A stretch of 7,810 nt of DNA from an uncultured Eubacteriales bacterium (lineage in GTDB: Bacteria > Bacillota > Clostridia > Oscillospirales > Acutalibacteraceae). The stretch is taken from positions 1 through 7,810 of the forward strand of contig OMPZ01000178.1 in NCBI GenBank assembly GCA_900313125.1, read 5' to 3'. The notes below the pieces were generated by a model, which did no database searches, was not told the DNA's origin, and saw only the letters and a program-made list of their open reading frames with translations. Shown piece by piece: positions 6,395 to 7,810 of this stretch. Numbering within the stretch: the stretch's first letter is position 1; the number at the start of each line of letters is the position of its first letter. The position numbers and the translations under genes were made by a program.

Positions 6395-6488
6395 TCACCT
6401 TGTCACCTCCGGAAATTGCTGTGTCATTTTACAGAAGTGTGGTTATGCCGCCGGGAAAGCTCCGCAGCGGTATAACCACCCTATGAAT
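6395..6488 (-). other. Intercistronic region between carB and pyrK
   Basis: This 94-base stretch is the only substantial gap between genes in the operon; the others range from an 8-base overlap to a 27-base gap. It holds the hairpin at 6439-6479 and, next to pyrK, a GGAGGT ribosome site. I looked for a promoter on the minus strand. There is a TAAAAT near 6427-6432, but no convincing -35 box at the right distance. I see no small gene here. Confidence 0.7.
6439..6479 (-). other. carB-pyrK intercistronic hairpin
   Basis: Arms 6439-6451 (GTGGTTATGCCGC) and 6467-6479 (GCGGTATAACCAC) pair at 12 of 13 positions; the odd pair, 6447/6471, is an A/C mismatch in the minus-strand transcript. The loop is GC-rich. 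On the minus strand no U-run follows the stem (next bases ACTTCTGTAAAATG), so it does not look like a strong terminator. It starts 9 bases after the carB stop. An RNA processing site, a 3' stability element for the carB message, or a weak attenuator would each fit. Confidence 0.6.
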
Positions 6489-7810
6489 TTACATATCTAT
6501 TGTGCTTATGCAGAGAGTCGTTTCCTCAAGCACATCGAGCAGCGCGCGCACCGTGTCGAGCGCGGTAAAGATAGCGATGTTGTTCTCAACAGCCCAGCGG
6601 CGGATCATGTAGCCGTCGTTGTTCGCCTCGTGATAGAGGTCCTTCGTGTTGATAACGTAGCTGATGTATCCGGAGTGCATTGCGTCGAAGATCTCCTCGT
6701 TGCCTGTCGAGAGCTTCTGACGAACTCTTGTGCGGATACCGTGTTCTCTGAGGAACTTAGCCGTACCCTCGGTAGCTTCGATGTTAAAGCCGAGGTTGTA
6801 GAAACGTCTGATGAGGGGGAGAGCTTCCTCCTTGTCAACGTCGGCGATAGTTGCGAAAACCGTGCCGTAGTTGACCATCTTTGTGCCCGCAGACTGGAGA
6901 GCCTTGTACAGCGCGCGTGTGCGCGTTCTGTCGTAGCCGATAGCTTCGCCCGTCGATTTCATCTCCGGCGAGAGGTATGCGTCGAGACCTCTGAGCTTTG
7001 AGAACGAGAATGCCGGAGCCTTAACGTACCAGCGCTCCTTCTCGGGCGGATATACAACGTCGAGACCCTGCTCCTTCAGGCTTTTGCCGAGGATAGCGAG
7101 CGTCGCGATGTCTGCGAGAGAATAGCCCGTAGCCTTTGAGAGGAACGGTACTGTTCTCGACGAACGCGGGTTGACCTCGATAACGAACACGTCGTTGTTC
7201 TTGTCAACGATGAACTGAATATTGTAAAGACCCACGATGCCGATGCCGAGACCGAGCTTGACCGTGTAGTCGATGATAACGTCCTTGACCTCCTGTGTGA
7301 GGTTGAACGAGGGGTAAACGCTGATACTGTCGCCGGAGTGAACGCCCGTTCTCTCAACGTGTTCCATAATTCCGGGGATAAATACGTCCTTGCCGTCGCA
7401 TACAGCGTCGATCTCGCATTCCGTGCCGGAGATGTACTTGTCAACGAGCACGGGCTTATCAACGTCTACCTCAACGGCTGTTTTCAGGTAATGGCGGAGC
7501 ATTTCTTCGTTTGCGACGATCTGCATAGCGCGTCCGCCGAGAACGTAGCTCGGGCGAACGAGTACCGGGTAGCCGATCTCCGCCGCTGCCGCAACGCCGT
7601 CCTCGATGTTTGTTACAGCCTTGCCCTTCGGCTGCGGAATGTTCAGCTCCTCCATGATCTTCTCGAAGGAGTCGCGGTTTTCGGCTCTTTCAATCGCGTC
7701 AAAGTCAGTTCCGATGATCTTGACTCCGCGTTTCATGAGGGGTTCGGCGAGGTTGATCGCGGTCTGACCGCCGAGTGAAGCGACAACTCCGATCGGATTT
7801 TCGAGGTGGA
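6489..7810 (-). CDS. carB: Carbamoyl-phosphate synthase large subunit CarB, C-terminal 439 residues (5' end outside window)
   Basis: Large subunit of carbamoyl phosphate synthetase, which makes carbamoyl phosphate from bicarbonate, ammonia (from the CarA glutaminase) and two ATP. Only the last 439 of roughly 1070 residues are here. The frame runs open through the window edge, starting HLENPIGVVASLGGQT, so the ATG at 7736 is internal. The visible part is the second ATP-grasp (carbamoyl-phosphate) domain, with RPSYVLGGRAM (85-95 of the fragment), GIMEHVE (146-152) and EVNPRSSRTVPF (211-222), followed by the C-terminal MGS-like allosteric domain from about 310. E. coli UMP/IMP-site residues Lys954, Thr974, Thr977, Lys993 and Asn1015 align by eye to K326, T346, T349, K365 and N387, which suggests UMP feedback. 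carB leads the pathway genes here; carA is probably upstream. Confidence 0.97.
   Translation of the reverse strand, partial: HLENPIGVVASLGGQTAINLAEPLMKRGVKIIGTDFDAIERAENRDSFEKIMEELNIPQPKGKAVTNIEDGVAAAAEIGYPVLVRPSYVLGGRAMQIVANEEMLRHYLKTAVEVDVDKPVLVDKYISGTECEIDAVCDGKDVFIPGIMEHVERTGVHSGDSISVYPSFNLTQEVKDVIIDYTVKLGLGIGIVGLYNIQFIVDKNNDVFVIEVNPRSSRTVPFLSKATGYSLADIATLAILGKSLKEQGLDVVYPPEKERWYVKAPAFSFSKLRGLDAYLSPEMKSTGEAIGYDRTRTRALYKALQSAGTKMVNYGTVFATIADVDKEEALPLIRRFYNLGFNIEATEGTAKFLREHGIRTRVRQKLSTGNEEIFDAMHSGYISYVINTKDLYHEANNDGYMIRRWAVENNIAIFTALDTVRALLDVLEETTLCISTIDM

Noticed and set aside
6421..6438. Possible internal promoter before pyrK (TAAAAT on the minus strand)
   Set aside because: No acceptable -35 element at 16-18 bases and the bases overlap the 3' flank of the hairpin; not supportable by eye.

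Overview
This window carries most of a de novo pyrimidine (UMP) biosynthesis operon. Every well-supported gene lies on the minus strand. In transcription order, right to left, these are carB (3' part only), pyrK, pyrD, pyrF, a HAD-family phosphatase, a two-pass membrane protein with a DUF3592-like loop, pyrE, pyrB and pyrI. The gene set suggests a Gram-positive anaerobe of the class Clostridia, possibly Oscillospiraceae/Ruminococcus-like. The reasons are an NAD-linked type 1B dihydroorotate dehydrogenase (PyrD plus the Fe-S/FAD subunit PyrK), a PyrB/PyrI allosteric aspartate transcarbamoylase in the same operon, strong GGAGG ribosome sites and moderate GC. The taxon is inferred from gene content and sequence style, not from a search.

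Layout. Positions 1-141 hold an open plus-strand frame ending in TAG, which may be the 3' end of an unidentified converging gene or part of a structured RNA. Positions 142-275 are a short intergenic region with a strong GC-rich hairpin (180-212) and an AT-rich hairpin (218-268), which together should end the pyr transcript. From 276 to 7810 the minus strand is nearly solid coding sequence. Genes overlap or abut at pyrK/pyrD (7 bp), pyrD/pyrF (8 bp), pyrE/pyrB (4 bp) and pyrB/pyrI (0 bp). The HAD gene follows pyrF by 4 bp, and gaps of 23 and 27 bp flank the membrane-protein gene. The one large internal gap is the 94 bp between carB and pyrK, which holds a hairpin.

The genes cover carbamoyl phosphate synthesis (CarB), aspartate transcarbamoylation (PyrB/PyrI), dihydroorotate oxidation (PyrD/PyrK), orotate phosphoribosylation (PyrE) and OMP decarboxylation (PyrF). 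Dihydroorotase (pyrC) and the glutaminase subunit carA are not in the window. carA may lie just upstream, beyond position 7810, where the promoter and any leader control must also be. Two feedback points can be read from the sequence: nucleotide-site residues in PyrI and UMP-site residues in the CarB C-terminal domain both look conserved. The two non-pathway genes between pyrF and pyrE, a probable nucleotidase-like HAD phosphatase and the DUF3592-like membrane protein, are the least explained part of the operon.
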